From contig NC_083878.1 of the NCBI RefSeq assembly GCF_032452875.1, forward strand, positions 41,559,378 to 41,623,377: a stretch of 64,000 nt of DNA, in the 5' to 3' direction. The notes beneath the pieces were generated by a model that saw only the letters and a program-made list of their open reading frames with translations, was not told where the DNA came from and did no database searches. The position numbers and the translations under genes were made by a program. Source of the DNA: Bos javanicus (taxonomy: Eukaryota; Chordata; Mammalia; Artiodactyla; Bovidae). Position 1 is the first letter of the stretch. Every line of letters starts with the position of its first letter. Positions 22,238 to 33,709 of this stretch are shown piece by piece.

Positions 22238-24401
22238 ATATAATGGTCATCTGAGTTAAATTCACCCATTCCAGTCCATTGTAGTTCGCTAATTTCCTAG
22301 AATGTCAGTGTTCACTCTTGCCATCTCCTGTTTGACCACTTCCAATTTGCCTTGATTCATGGACCTGACATTCTGGTTCATAAGTAATATTGCTCTTTAC
22401 AGCATTGAACCTTGCTTCTATCACCAGTCACATCCACAACTGGGTATTGTTTTTGCTTTGGCTCCATCCCTTCATTCTTTCTGGAGTTATTTCTCCACTG
22501 ATCTCCCATAGCATATTGGGCACCTACAGACCTGGGGAGTTCCTCTTTCAGTATCCTATCATTTTGCCTTTTCATACTGTTCATGGGGTTCTCAAGGCAA
22601 GAATACTGAAGTGGTTTGCCATTCCTGTCTCCATTGGACCACATTCTTCAGACCTCTCCACCATGCCCGCCCAACTTAGGTGGCCCCACAGGGCATGGCT
22701 TAGTTTCATTGAGTTAGACAAGGCTGTGGTCCTAGTGTGATTAGACTGACTAGTTTTCTGTGAGTATGGTTTCAGTGTGTCTGCCCTCTGATGCCCTCTT
22801 GCTACACCTACCGTCTTACTTGGGTTTCTCTTACCTTGGATGTGGGGTATCTCTTCATGGCTGCTCCAGCAAAGCGCAGCCATTGCTCCTTACCTTGGAT
22901 GAGGGGTATCTCCTCACTGCCACCCCTCCTGACCTTGAACGTGGAGTAGCTCCTCTCAGCCCTCCTGCACAAATCCTGAAAGATGATGCTGTGAAAGTGC
23001 TGCACTCAATATGCCAGCAAATCTGGAAAACTCAGCAGTGGCCGCAGGACTGGAAAAGGTCAGTTTTCATTCCAATCCCAAAGAAAGGCAATGTCAAAGA
23101 ATGCTCAAACCACTGCACAATTGCACTCATCTCACACGCTAGTAAAGAAATGCTCAAAATTCTCCAAGCCAGGCTTCAGCAACACGTGAACTGTGAACTT
23201 CCTGATGTTCAAGCTGGTTTTAGAAAAGGCAGAGGAACCAGAGATCAAATTGCCAACATCAGCTGGATCATGGAAAAAGCAAGAGCATTCCAGAAAAACA
23301 TCTATTTCTGCTTTATTGACTATGCCAAAGCCTTTGACTGTGTGGATCACAATAAACTGTAGAAAATTCTGGGAGAGATGGGAATACCAGACCACCTGAC
23401 CTGCCTCTTGAGAAACCTATATGCAGGTCAGGAAGCAACAGTTAGAACTGGACATGGAACAACAGACTGGTTCCAAATAGGAAAAGAAATACGTCAAGAC
23501 TGTATATTGTCACCCTGCTTATTTAACTTCTATGCAGAGTACATCATGAGAAACGCTGGGCTGGAAGAAGCACAAGCTGGAATCAAGATTGCCAGGAGAC
23601 ATATCAATAACCTCAGATATGCAGATGACACCACCCTTATGGCAGAAAGTGAAGATGAACTAAAGAGCCTCTTGATGAAAGTGAAAGAGGAGAGTGAAAA
23701 AGTTGGCTTAAAGCTCAACATTCAGAAAACGAAGATCATGGCATCTGGTCCCATCACTTCATGGGAAATAGATGGGGAAACAGTGGAAACAGTGTCAGAC
23801 TTTATTTTTGGGGGCTCCAAAATCATTGCAGATGGTGATTGCAGCCATGAAATTAAAAGATGCTTACTCCTTGGAAGGAAAGTTATGACCAACCTAGACA
23901 ACATATTCAAAAGCAGAGACATTACTTTGCCAACAAAGGTCCATCTAGTCAAGGCTATGGTTTTTCCTGTGGTCATGTATGGATGTGAGAGTTGGACTGT
24001 GAAGAAGGCTGAGTGCCAAAGAATTGATGCTTTTGAACTGTGTTGTTGGAGAAGACTCTTGAGAGTCCCTTGGACTGCAAGGAGATCCAACCAGTCCATT
24101 CTAAAGGAGATCAGCCCTGGGATTTCTTTGGAAGGAATGATGCTAAAGCTTAAACTCCAGTACTTTGGCCACCTCATGAGAAGAATTGACTCATTGGAAA
24201 AGACTCTGATGCTGGGAGGGTTTGGGGGCAAGAGGAAAAGGGACGGCAGAGGATGAGATGGCTGGATGGCATCACTGACTCAATGGACGTGAGTCTGAGT
24301 GAACTCTGGGAGTTGGTGATGGACAGGGAGGCCTGGCGTGCTGCATTTCATGGGGTCACAAAGAGTCAGACACGACTGAGCAACTGAACTGATCTGAACT
24401 G
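22238..24401 (+). mobile_element. BovB insertion with inverted 5' half
   Basis: Bases 22238-22971 are the BovB 5' UTR and the start of its coding region in antisense. Bases 22972-24401 are the reverse transcriptase and 3' end in sense, closing with gaactgatctgaactgaat. The 8-base duplication aatataaa flanks the unit at 22230-22237 and 24402-24409. The inverted part reaches far into the 5' UTR, where a ccttaccttggatg motif recurs about every 45-60 bases (about 22830-22950). It is one retrotransposition product with a 5' inversion. Confidence 0.88.
22972..24256 (+). pseudogene. BovB reverse transcriptase, one internal stop
   Basis: The frame is open throughout this segment except for one amber codon at 23360-23362, where the family has a Trp codon (DHNKL then stop then KILGEMGIPD). 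Motif A (FIDYAKAFD, 23312-23338) and motif C (YADD, 23618-23629) are intact. The C-terminal RTE domain is complete, but a Trp is replaced by Cys in FELCCW. The endonuclease half lies on the other strand because of the inversion, so no full protein could form. This is the best-preserved reverse transcriptase in the window, which suggests a relatively young insertion. Confidence 0.94.
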
Positions 24402-24409
24402 AATATAAA

Positions 24410-26074
24410 GCATTACTAATATGGGTTAGACCAAGAGAGGCATATTTTTCTCCTGTAATAAAAGGTTTAGAGATAGGCAGGCAGCTTATGACATTGGTTC
24501 CCTCACTCAGACTTGCTGAAGCTGATGTCAGCTGAATTGTTCCTGACCTTATCCTCATGTATCCACAATGACTCCCCAGATCTGACACTGTGTTCACGTA
24601 AAGCTAAGAAGGACTAGGGGAGACAGGTGTCAGTACTGCCCACAGCTTTATTAGAAAAGCAAAGGCTTTCCCCCAGTCCACTCCTGAAGTAGAATTTCTT
24701 TCATCTCATCCAACAGAAATCTGTCACATGGCCACCTCTAACTTCAAGGATAGCTGGGAAAATGAGTATTTTTCTTCATAGTAGAGATGGGCAAGGGAGA
24801 AAAAGAATGTCAGCTAAAAAAATGATTTGTATATTAACATTATTTAATATCTCATTATAGGCAAGTAGTTTAGTTGATTGCTTACACACATCTGAAAAGT
24901 GGAAATAGTATTTCCCTGTCTGTATCAGAACTGTGTGAAGATTAAATGAGATGATATACAGGAAATTGCTCTATAAACCAAAAGACCTAATAGCTTAGAT
25001 GGTCAATGCTGATATAACTCAGCTTCACAGGTGCTACTGCCATGACTCCCTTAAGTAGTTTGCCTCCATTTAGCCCCTTTATTTCCAGAAACCCATTCTG
25101 CGGACCTGTAAACACAGTTGTTCTACAAGCAACGGCATAGAGAAGTCTTAAGACATTCACAATAAGTGCAGAAGGAAAAGACAAAGGAAAAAAAAAGCAA
25201 TTAGACATAAGATATTACAAAGAAATGAAAATAAAGATGATTTAATGCAATTTATAATGTACATCCTAGCTTTGAAAAACTCCATAAAAGGAAACATACA
25301 ATTCTCCAATGTAAAAGTAGAAATTTTCTCTGAAATTAAAGGAAAAGATGATTAAGTGTATTTAAGGATATCATGCTCCAGAAAAAGTTTGATAAAATGT
25401 AGCTTGCTTAAAATATTGAATTTTAAATTCAAGTAATTTAAAAATTATTGTTAGTCATTGAGGAAAAAAAGCAAGAATACTATCATATTAAAAAAAATCA
25501 TGCTGACCTCCAACTTATTCAAGTAACATTTGGTTCCAGAAGACCGTAAGAAAATGTCTATAAAGTCCCACTGTTAAAATAGTATAACCCCAAAAATTTA
25601 TTATCCAGGTATCAAAACCAAAACCAGATATTCTTAAGCACAGAAGGTCTAGGGAAGTACATTTGTGAACCTATCCTGGAATAAAGAACTATATGAAGGT
25701 GAATACCAGGCATCGGAGAAAAGAATTAAAACAGATAACAGAAATTGAGAAATGATGGATAGTGACTGTTAACTCTTTAAATATAAACTTCAGATAACCA
25801 ATTGTGAAATTCCATTTTGGGGACTGAGTGTAAGTGTTATACACCTTGGTAATGCAAAAGTTATACCAAAAGCAGAAACATCAAGAGATAGACAAAAGGA
25901 AAAGTAGACAGGGTTTTGCTTTTTGTTTCTTTGCACGTTTCTAAAAGAAAATCAAACCTTTCTAAACTTGAAGCTTATTCTAGAAACAGAACTTCAAACA
26001 TCTAGTATTTTTATAACATTTTATTTTAAAATGTAGAAGCATATATTTTAAAGTAACACAATATAAAAATATCT
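24410..26074. other. Mostly unassigned interval
   Basis: It contains the MIR at 24838-24985. The stretch around 24640-24800 (cacatggccacctctaactt) resembles an old LINE or LTR 3' region, but I could not name it. No exon is supported. Confidence 0.4.
24838..24985 (+). mobile_element. MIR SINE fragment
   Basis: The 3' half of MIR in sense: a ctgaaaagtggaaatagtat core and a gtgtgaagattaaatgagat block are both recognisable. Confidence 0.75.
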
Positions 26075-26250
26075 ATTTAAGAACAGACTTGTGGTTGCCA
26101 AGGGAGAGGCAGGATGATGGAGGGAGGATTGGGAGTTTGGAATTAGCAAATGCAAACTATTACATACAGAAGGAATAAACAACAAGGTCCTAATGTATAG
26201 CACAGGGAAGTATGTTCAACATCCTGTGATAAACCATAATGGAAAAGAAT
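26075..26250 (+). mobile_element. Cetartiodactyl L1 3'-UTR fragment
   Basis: The block cagacttgtggttgccaagg, then ttgggagtttggaattagc, then aataaacaacaaggtcctaa matches the L1 3'-UTR in sense. It runs into a long TG/GC microsatellite. Confidence 0.9.
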
Positions 26251-26332
26251 ATATATGTGTGTGTGTGTGTGTGTGTGCGCGTGCGCGCACGCTCGTGTGT
26301 GTGTCTGTGCACGCGCGCGCACGCATATACAC
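26251..26332. repeat. (TG)n with (GC)n alternating tract
   Basis: Alternating purine-pyrimidine over about 80 bases (TG, then GCGC, then TG, then GCGC). It is CpG-containing and a candidate for Z-DNA formation. Confidence 0.93.
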
Positions 26333-26546
26333 TAAGTCACTTCAGTTGTGTCCGACTTTTTGTGACCCTACGGACTATGGAGCTGCCAGGCCCCTCTTCC
26401 CATGGGATTTTCCAGGCAAGAATACTGGAGTGGGTTGCCATGCCCTCCTCCCGTGTATCCTCCTGACCCTGGGATCGAACCCACATCTATTAGGTCTCCT
26501 GCATTGGCAGGTGGGTTCTTTACCACTAGCACCACCTGGGAAGCCC
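26333..26546 (-). mobile_element. Bov-tA SINE
   Basis: Complete antisense Bov-tA ending in accacctgggaagccc. It lies directly after the alternating tract. Confidence 0.95.
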
Positions 26547-27176
26547 TAGGAGAGGATAGTAACTGTTATTTGTAGCTAAAACATTTATCCCACATCACAT
26601 ATATCTAAGAAAGGAAGATATTGGCTTGGTTGAATTTTGATAATTTTGTGATCTACCAGACAAGTACTTACTGAAAATTTCCAAATTAGGTTCCCCTTTT
26701 TCCTTGATGCCAGAAAAATTATTGACATTTGCTCCTTCTCCTGTTTCCACTCTCCTTTTCTGTCATTGAAACATTTTAAGTGTAAGACATTATATTGCTA
26801 GTGTTGTTGAGGTTACCTATAAGTGAACATGGGCTATTTAGTTTTGTGAAGATATTTATTTTTGTGATATTATTTTTTGAAAAGAGTGAAAGTAATAATA
26901 ACTGCTTTGGGAAAAAAATTCCCTCCCTGAACTTGTATCTCTTTTTTCTTTGATTTGTTTCTTCTGACTTGATCTCAATATGGATGGTGATTTCCCTGCC
27001 CAGGCTCTGACTCTAAGAAGTGAATGGCATTTTCACATGTTCTTTTAGCAAAGAAAGTATTCAAAGAAGGGCAGTCCTACTTTTCTTGGGTGGTATACTG
27101 GATAGTTTGAATCATTATCAAATATTTCGAAGTCTAAGCGGATATACTAATCTGCATGAAAAACATATATACAGGG
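26547..27176. other. Unassigned interval
   Basis: AT-rich with no recognised repeat or exon. Confidence 0.4.
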
Positions 27177-27177
27177 T

Positions 27178-27211
<34 letters not shown>

Positions 27212-27476
27212 GCTGCTAAGTCACTTCAGTCGTGTCCAACTCTGTGTGACCCATAGACGGCAGCCCACCAGGCTCCCCGTCCCTGGGATTCTCAAGGCAA
27301 TCACACTGGAGTGGGTTGTCATTTTCTTCTCCAATGCGTGAAAGTGAAAAGTGAAAGTGAAGTCGCTCAGTCGTGCCCAACTCTTAGCGACCCCATGGAC
27401 TGCAGCCTACCAGGCTCCTCTGTCCACGGGATTTTCCAGGCAAGAGTACTGGAGTGGGGTGCCATTGTCTTCTCTG
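27177..27476 (-). mobile_element. BOV-A2 SINE with long (CTG)n end
   Basis: A 40-base (CTG)n tract, complementary to the tail, is followed by two BovA units and the linker in antisense. A second BOV-A2 is inserted at its 5' edge. Confidence 0.94.
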
Positions 27477-27743
27477 CTGCTGCTAAGTCACTTCAGTCGT
27501 GTCTGACTCCGTGCGACCCCATAGACAGCAGCCCACCAGGCTTCCCTGTCCCTGGGATTCTCCAGGCAAGAACACTGGAGTGGGTTGCCATTTCCTTCTC
27601 CAATGCATGAAAGTGAAAAGTGAAAGTGAAGTCGCTCTGTCGTGTCCGACTCTGTGCGACCCCATGGACTGACGCCTACCAGGCTCCTCAGTCCATGGGA
27701 TTTTCCAGGTAAGAGTATTGGAGTGGGGTGCCATTGCCTTCTT
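27477..27743 (-). mobile_element. BOV-A2 SINE nested at the end of another BOV-A2
   Basis: A dimeric antisense BOV-A2. Similar sequence, cattgtcttctctg (27463-27476) and catgccttctctg (27744-27756), flanks it. This indicates insertion into the end of the neighbouring BOV-A2. Confidence 0.9.
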
Positions 27744-27755
27744 CATGCCTTCTCT

Positions 27756-27758
<3 letters not shown>

Positions 27759-27807
<49 letters not shown>

Positions 27808-27830
27808 CACACATACACACACACACATAT
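27759..27830. repeat. (AT)n(AC)n microsatellite
   Basis: Forty-five bases of uninterrupted AT followed by about 27 bases of AC-rich repeat. Likely polymorphic and a cruciform candidate. Confidence 0.97.
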
Positions 27831-28402
27831 AATGTGCAGGAGCTAAAGGGCTGGATTTTCTTGGCTGGCAAAATATATTTTATATAATTCCAGAGCTGAA
27901 ATAAAGACAAAGGAATGTCCCCCATGGTATAATCACCAGGTTGAAAAGTCAGGTGACTTCAGTCTTCAAATTCTTTCAGCACAGTAAGTTTTTATGTTTT
28001 TGTTTTTTTTTAATATCTTGGTTGGTGGAGGACTCAATGTTTAAATGGTCATTTATCATTTACCATATAAAAGAAAAGCTATTACCTGAAACTCATTTTT
28101 ACCCTTGCAGGCAAACAGAAATAATCATTTTCATGGACCTATAGCTTTTTCTTAAAGAATGTCATAATTTTATTGTTATTTTACTTAGGTTTTACTTACA
28201 TATGCACCAGCTTTTGACATCTGCACCCTGCAAGTTCTGGCTGTAAACAATGTCTACCAACTTCCTGCTGCAGCAAGTGAGGCCAGGAAATTAGAGTTTC
28301 CAAAAATCAATGTTATCTTTCAGACAGACCAAAGAACCAGACCAATGGTTTCAACCCAGACTTAAGCAGCTGTGGCTCCCACCAGAGCCAAGCTGGATTA
28401 GT
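27831..28402. other. Unassigned interval
   Basis: No gene is seen. The stretch 28200-28400 is slightly less AT-rich and may be an old LTR or DNA transposon, but I could not identify it. Confidence 0.35.
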
Positions 28403-28413
28403 TTGGGGTAGTT

Positions 28414-28889
28414 CAGACAGTTCAGTCGCTCAGTCATGTCTGACTCTTTGCAACCCCATGAGCCACAGCACACCAGGCCTCCCTCCCTATCCATCACCAA
28501 CTCCCGGAGTCCACCCAAACCCATGTCCATTGAGTTGGTGATTCCATCCAATCATCTCATCCTCTGTTGTGCCCTTCTCCTCCTGCCCTCAATCTTTCCC
28601 AGCATCAGGGTCTTTTCAAATGAGTCAGCTCTTTGCATCAGGTGACCAAAGTATTGGAGTTTAAGCTTCAACATCAGTCCTACCAATGAACACCCAGGAC
28701 TGATCTCCTTTAGGATGGACTGGTTGGATCTCTTTGGAGTCCAAGGGACTCTCAAGAGTCTTCTCCAACACCACAGTTCAAAAACATCAATTCTTCAGCA
28801 CTCAGCTTTCTTCACAGTCCAACTCTCACATCCATACATGACCACTGGAAAAACCATAGCCTTGACTAGACGGACCTTTGTTGACAAAC
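28414..28889 (-). mobile_element. BovB 3' end, 5' truncated
   Basis: Antisense BovB 3' end beginning in its tail repeat (cagttcagtcgctcag). Flanked by a perfect 11-base duplication, ttggggtagtt, at 28403-28413 and 28890-28900. It landed almost exactly at the 5' junction of the larger BovB that follows, so it is the younger of the two. Confidence 0.95.
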
Positions 28890-29139
28890 TTGGGGTAGTT
28901 AGGTGATGGCAAACCACTTCAGTATTCTTTCCTTGAGAACCCTGTGAGCAGTATGAAAAGGCAAAAAGGTATGACACTGAAAGATGAACTCCCCAGGTCA
29001 GTAGGTGCCCAATATGCTACTGGAGATCAGTGGAGAAATAACTCCAGAAAGGATGAAGAGACAGAGCTAAAGCAAAAACAATACCCAGTTGTGGATGTGA
29101 TGGGTGATGGAACTAAAGTCTGATGCTATAAAGAGCAAT

Positions 29140-32120
29140 ATTGCATAGGAACCTGGAATGTTAGGTCCATGAATCAAGGCATTTTGGAAATGGTCAAACA
29201 GCAGATGGCAAGAGTGAACATCGACATTTTAGGAATCAGCGAAATAAAATGGACTGAAATGGGTGAATTTAACTCAGATGACCATTGTATCTACTACTGT
29301 GGGCAAGAATCCCTTCGAAGAAATGGAGTAGCCATCCTAGTCAACAAATGAGTCCAAAATGCAGTACTTGGATGCAACCTTAAAAATGACAGAATGATCC
29401 TTGTTCATTTCCAAGGCAAACCATTCAATACCACAGTAATCTAAGTTTATGCCCCAACCAGTAATGCTAAAGAAGCTGAAGTTGAATGGTTCTATGAAGG
29501 CCTACAAGACCTTCTAAAACTAACACCCAAAAAAGATGTCCTTTTCATTATAGGGGACTGGAATGTAAAAGTAGGAAGTCAAGAGTTACCTGGTTGCTGC
29601 TGCTGCTGCTGCTAAGTCACATCAGTCATGTCCGACTCTGTGCAACCCCATAGACAGCAGCCCACCAGGCTTCCCTGTCCCTGGGATTCTCCAGGCAAGA
29701 ACACTGGAGTGGGTTGCCATTTCCTTCTCCAATGCATGAAAGTGAAAAGTGAAAGTGAAGTCGCTCAGTCATGTCCAACTCTTAGCGACCCCATGGACTG
29801 AAGCCTACCAGGCTCCTCCATCCATGGGATTTTCCAGGCAAGAGTACTGGAGTGGGGTGCCATTGCCTTCTCTGGAGCTACCTGGAGTAACAGGCAAATT
29901 TGGCCTTGGAGTAAAAAATAAAGCAAAATCAAAGGCTAACAGAGCTTTGCCAAGAGAACGCACTGGTCATAGCAAACACCCTCTTCCAACAAAACAAGAG
30001 AAGACTCTACACATGGACTTCACCAGATGGTCAATACCGAAATCAGATTGATTTATATTCTTTGCAACCAAAGATGGAGAAGCTATATACAGTCAGCAAA
30101 AAAAAAAGGGGGGGGAGCTGACTGTTGCTCAGATCATGAACTTCTTAGTGCCAAATTCAGACTTAAATTGCAGAAAGTAGGGAAAATCACTAGACCATTC
30201 AGGTATGACCTTAATCATATCCCTTATGATACACAGTGGAAATGACAAATAGATTCAAGGGATTAGATCTGATAGACAGAGTGTCTGAAGCACTATGGAC
30301 AGAGGTTCATGACATTGTACAGGAGACAGGGATCGAGACCATCCCCAAGAAAAAGAAATGCAAAAAGGCAAAATGGTTGTCTGGGGAGGCGTTACAAATA
30401 GCTGTGAAAAGAGAAGAAGCTAAAGGTAAAGGAGAAAAGGAAAGATATACCCATTTGAATGCAGAGTTCCAAAGAATAGCAAGGAGAGATAAGAAAGCCT
30501 TCCTCAGTGATCAATGCAAATAAATCGAGGTAAACAATAGAATGGGAAAGACTAGAGATCTCTTCAAGAAAATTAGGGATACCAAGGGAACATTTCATGC
30601 AAAGATGGGCTCGATAAAGGACAGAAATGTCATGGACCTAACAAGCAGAAGATATTAAGAAGAGGTGGCAAGAATACACAGAAGAACTATACAAAAAAGA
30701 TCTTCATGACCCAGATAATCACAATGGTGTGATCACTCACCTAGAACCAGACATCCTGGAATGCGAAGTCAAATGAGCCTTAGGAATGTACAAAGCTAGT
30801 GGAGGTGATGGAATTCCAATTGAGCTATTTCAAACCCTAAAATATGATGCTGTGAAAGTGCTGCACTCAATATGCCAGCAAATCTGGAAAACTCATCAGT
30901 GGCCACAGGACTGGAAAAGGTCAGTTTTCATTCAAATCCCAAAGAAAGGCAATGCCAAGGAATGCTCAAACTACTACACAATTGCACTCATCTCATACGC
31001 TAGCAAAGCTAGCTCAAAATTCTCCAAGCCAGGCTTCAGCAATACATGAACTGTGAACTTCCAGATGTTCAAGCTGGATTTAGAAAAGGCAGAGGAACCA
31101 GGGATCAAATTGCCAACATCCCATGGATCATCTAAAAAGCAAGAGAGTTCCAGAAAAACATCTATTTCTGCATTATTGACTCTGCCAAAGCCTTTAACTG
31201 TGTGGTTCAAAACAAACTGTGGAAAATTTTGAAATAGATGGGAATACTAGACCACCTGACCTGCCTCCTGAATATATATATGCAGGTCAAGGAGCAATAG
31301 TTAGAACTGGACATGGAACAACGGATTGGTTCCAAATCAGGAAAGGAGTACGTCAAGGCTGAATATTGTCAACCTGCTTATTTAACTTATAGCAGAGTAC
31401 ATCATGAGAAACACTAGGCTGGAAGAAGCACAAGCTGGAATCAGGATTGCTGGGAGAAATATCAATAACCTCAGATACGCAGATGACACCACCCTTATGG
31501 CAGAAAATGAAGAACTAAAGAGCCTCTTGATGAAAGTGAAAGAGGAGAGTGAAAATCTTGGCCTAAAACTCAACATTCAGAAAACTAAGATCATGGCATC
31601 TGGTCCCATCACTTCATGGCGATAGATGGGGAAACAATGGAAACAGTGACAGACTTTATTTTGGGGGGCTCAAAAATCACTGCAGATGGTGACTGCAGCC
31701 ATGAAATTAAAAGACGCTTGCTGTTTGGAAGAAAAGCTATGACAAACTTAGACAGCATATTAAAAAGCAGAGATATTACTTTACCAACAAAGATCTATCT
31801 GGTCAAAACTATGGTTTTTCCAGTAGTCATGAATGGATGCGAGAGTTGGACTATAAAGAAAGCTGAGCAGAGAAGAATTGATGCTTCTGAACTATGGTGT
31901 TGGAGAACACTCTTGAGAGTCCCTTGGACTGATCCAACAAGGAGATCCAAGGAGATCCAACAAGTCAATCCTGAAGGAAATCAGTCCTGAATATTCACTG
32001 ATGCTGAAGCTGAAACTCCAATAAATTGGCCACCTGATGCAAAGAACCGACTCATTGGAAAAGACTTTGATGCTGGGAAAGATTAAAGGCAGAAGCAGAA
32101 GGGGATGACAGAAGATGAGA
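29140..32120 (+). pseudogene. BovB endonuclease/reverse transcriptase pseudogene
   Basis: The AP-like endonuclease starts near 29169 (DILGISEIKWTEMGEF) and stops at 29349-29351. Its conserved DVLFIIGDWN block is readable near 29535-29570. After the BOV-A2, the linker and the start of the reverse transcriptase are found in several frames. Motif A is damaged (IIDSAKAFN, about 31170-31200: Tyr to Ser and the second Asp to Asn). Motif C is intact (YADD, 31476-31487). The reading frame is broken many times, so this is an older copy than the one at 22972. Confidence 0.93.
29594..29874 (-). mobile_element. BOV-A2 SINE nested in BovB
   Basis: Full-length antisense BOV-A2 with a (CTG)n end. Flanked by gagttacctgg (29583-29593) and gagctacctgg (29875-29885), an 11-base duplication with one mismatch, between the endonuclease and reverse transcriptase regions of the host BovB. 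Confidence 0.96.
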
Positions 32121-32479
32121 TGGTTGGATGGCATCAGCAATGTGATATACATGAGTTTGAGTAGGCTCTGGGAGTTGGTGATGGACAGGGAGGCCTGGCA
32201 TGTTGCAGTCCATGGGGTTCAAAGAGTCAGACACAACTGAGCGACTGAACTGTACTGAACCTGTCTCAAAGGGAGTCATTGCATTTATTCTCAGAGTTGT
32301 CCTGCTTTTTTCCGACAATTCAAGAATTATCAAGTATTTAGACTTGAGTCTTGTAAACTGTTGCTTCCTTTTCTTTTCAGGAAATGAAGTAATCTGTTCC
32401 ATGTAGAAAAGGAGAGTGATATACAAAGAAGCTGATCAGTGGCCATGAACATGGCTAAGGGTGACCTCATTAAGAGTCT

Positions 32480-32745
32480 ATAGAAGAGATAGGTTGGTGA
32501 TTTAGAAGGAGTAGAAATGCTCTAGAGTTGCCTAGACTTGGTTGCAAGTCCTCCCTATGCTATTTAATAACTGAGTGGATACAAGGCATTTACTGAACCT
32601 CTCTGGCCTTATTTTTGTTAATGTCATAAGCCTAGAAATAATCCTATCTTTATTATAGAATAGCTGTGAGTTAAAAATAAAACATACATAAAAGGACTGC
32701 TGAACTAGCTGATGTGCCCTAGGAGCTCAATAAATTTTAATTCAT
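32480..32745 (+). mobile_element. MIR SINE, near complete
   Basis: Sense MIR: a gagttgcctagacttggttg block, the ctgaacctctctggccttat core, and a caataaattttaattcattc 3' end. Confidence 0.85.
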
Positions 32746-32949
32746 TCCTGGTTAATCACTCTCAGATGGAAGAATTCCTTTTGGCTGGGTCAGAGCAACT
32801 TGCCCCTACAGATATCCTTAGAATATAATCCTAGGCCATCCTAGGCCAAACATAATTCAGAGCTACACTAAAGCAGGTGGAATATGGATAAAGGGCCTTG
32901 TTTTAGTCCCAGATCCCCATCTCTCCTATCTTCTTAGAATGCCTCTTGG

Positions 32950-33110
32950 ATACCAGCTATGTATCAGTACCAAGCTAGACACTTATATATTGTATCTTCT
33001 GTGGTCTTTATAACTGAAATGATGTCATAGTAGTTATTCCAAATGATCACAGAGGGGACTGATTTTCTGAGAAATACACTAACTCAAAGTTCACAGCCAA
33101 TAGATATAAT
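32950..33110 (-). mobile_element. MIR SINE fragment (diverged)
   Basis: The order of ccagctatgtatcagtacc, a tcacagaggggactgatttt core and a caaagttcacagccaat block resembles antisense MIR, but divergence is high. Confidence 0.5.
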
Positions 33111-33512
33111 TCTCCCTTCAAGTCTTGTCCCACCTTCCTATTCTACCTCCCTTTAAGTTCTGTGATGCTGGCAAGATATAGAACTGAGATATAGTTCCCA
33201 TTAATCAGCCTGAGTGTTTACCATGACCCACTAATCAGCACATGGACAAAAAGTAGAGCTTCAGGATTACTCTGCAGTCAGGGGACATTGTAGCTAAACA
33301 AACAATTTTGTGCTTCTCTCTTTTTGCTGGTTCATAGTGTTGCACTGCGTACCAGAGATACACTAACACAGTATGCCAGACAGGGAGGAGATCCATCACC
33401 ATATATCAGACAGTCATAGGGAGGTGTTGGGAGACAGAGCTGGAACCTGGCACAAGGGCTACTCTGAAAGTAATTGTTCCTGGAAGGCTAAGAATGTAGA
33501 TTTAGATGCCCT

Positions 33513-33709
33513 ACTCTGATGCTGGGAAAGATTGAGGGCAGGAGGAGAAGGGGACTGCAGAGGGTGAGACAGTGGGATGGCATCACTGACTCAATGGACA
33601 TGAGTTTGAGCAAACTCCAGGAGATGGTGAAGGACTGCGAAGCCTGGTATACTGCAGTCTATAGGGTCGCAAAAAGTTGGACATGACTTAGTGACTGAAT
33701 TGAACTGAA
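33513..33709 (+). mobile_element. BovB 3'-end fragment
   Basis: The last 200 bases of BovB in sense (gatgctgggaaagattgagg through gactgaattgaactgaactg). It is severely 5' truncated. No clean target duplication was found. Confidence 0.93.

Larger units (their letters stand above)
28903..32262 (+). mobile_element. BovB, near full length
   Basis: Sense BovB from the end of the 5' UTR (ggcaaaccacttcagtattc) through endonuclease and reverse transcriptase to the terminal repeat gactgaactgtactgaa. A BOV-A2 at 29594-29874 interrupts it. Without that insert it is about 3.08 kb, close to the usual 3.2-3.3 kb. It carries many stops and indels, for example a duplicated ggagatcca at about 31940-31957. 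Confidence 0.95.

Noticed and set aside
27177..27743. Long frames with repeated CDPMDCSLPGSSVHGIFQARVLEW-like peptide pieces across the window
   Set aside because: They are translations of BovA units in SINEs and recur wherever a BOV-A2 or Bov-tA lies; they are not proteins.
30090..30116. A-run followed by G-run inside BovB as a polypurine tract
   Set aside because: It corresponds to a coding stretch of BovB that has suffered local slippage. BovB is a non-LTR element and uses no polypurine primer.
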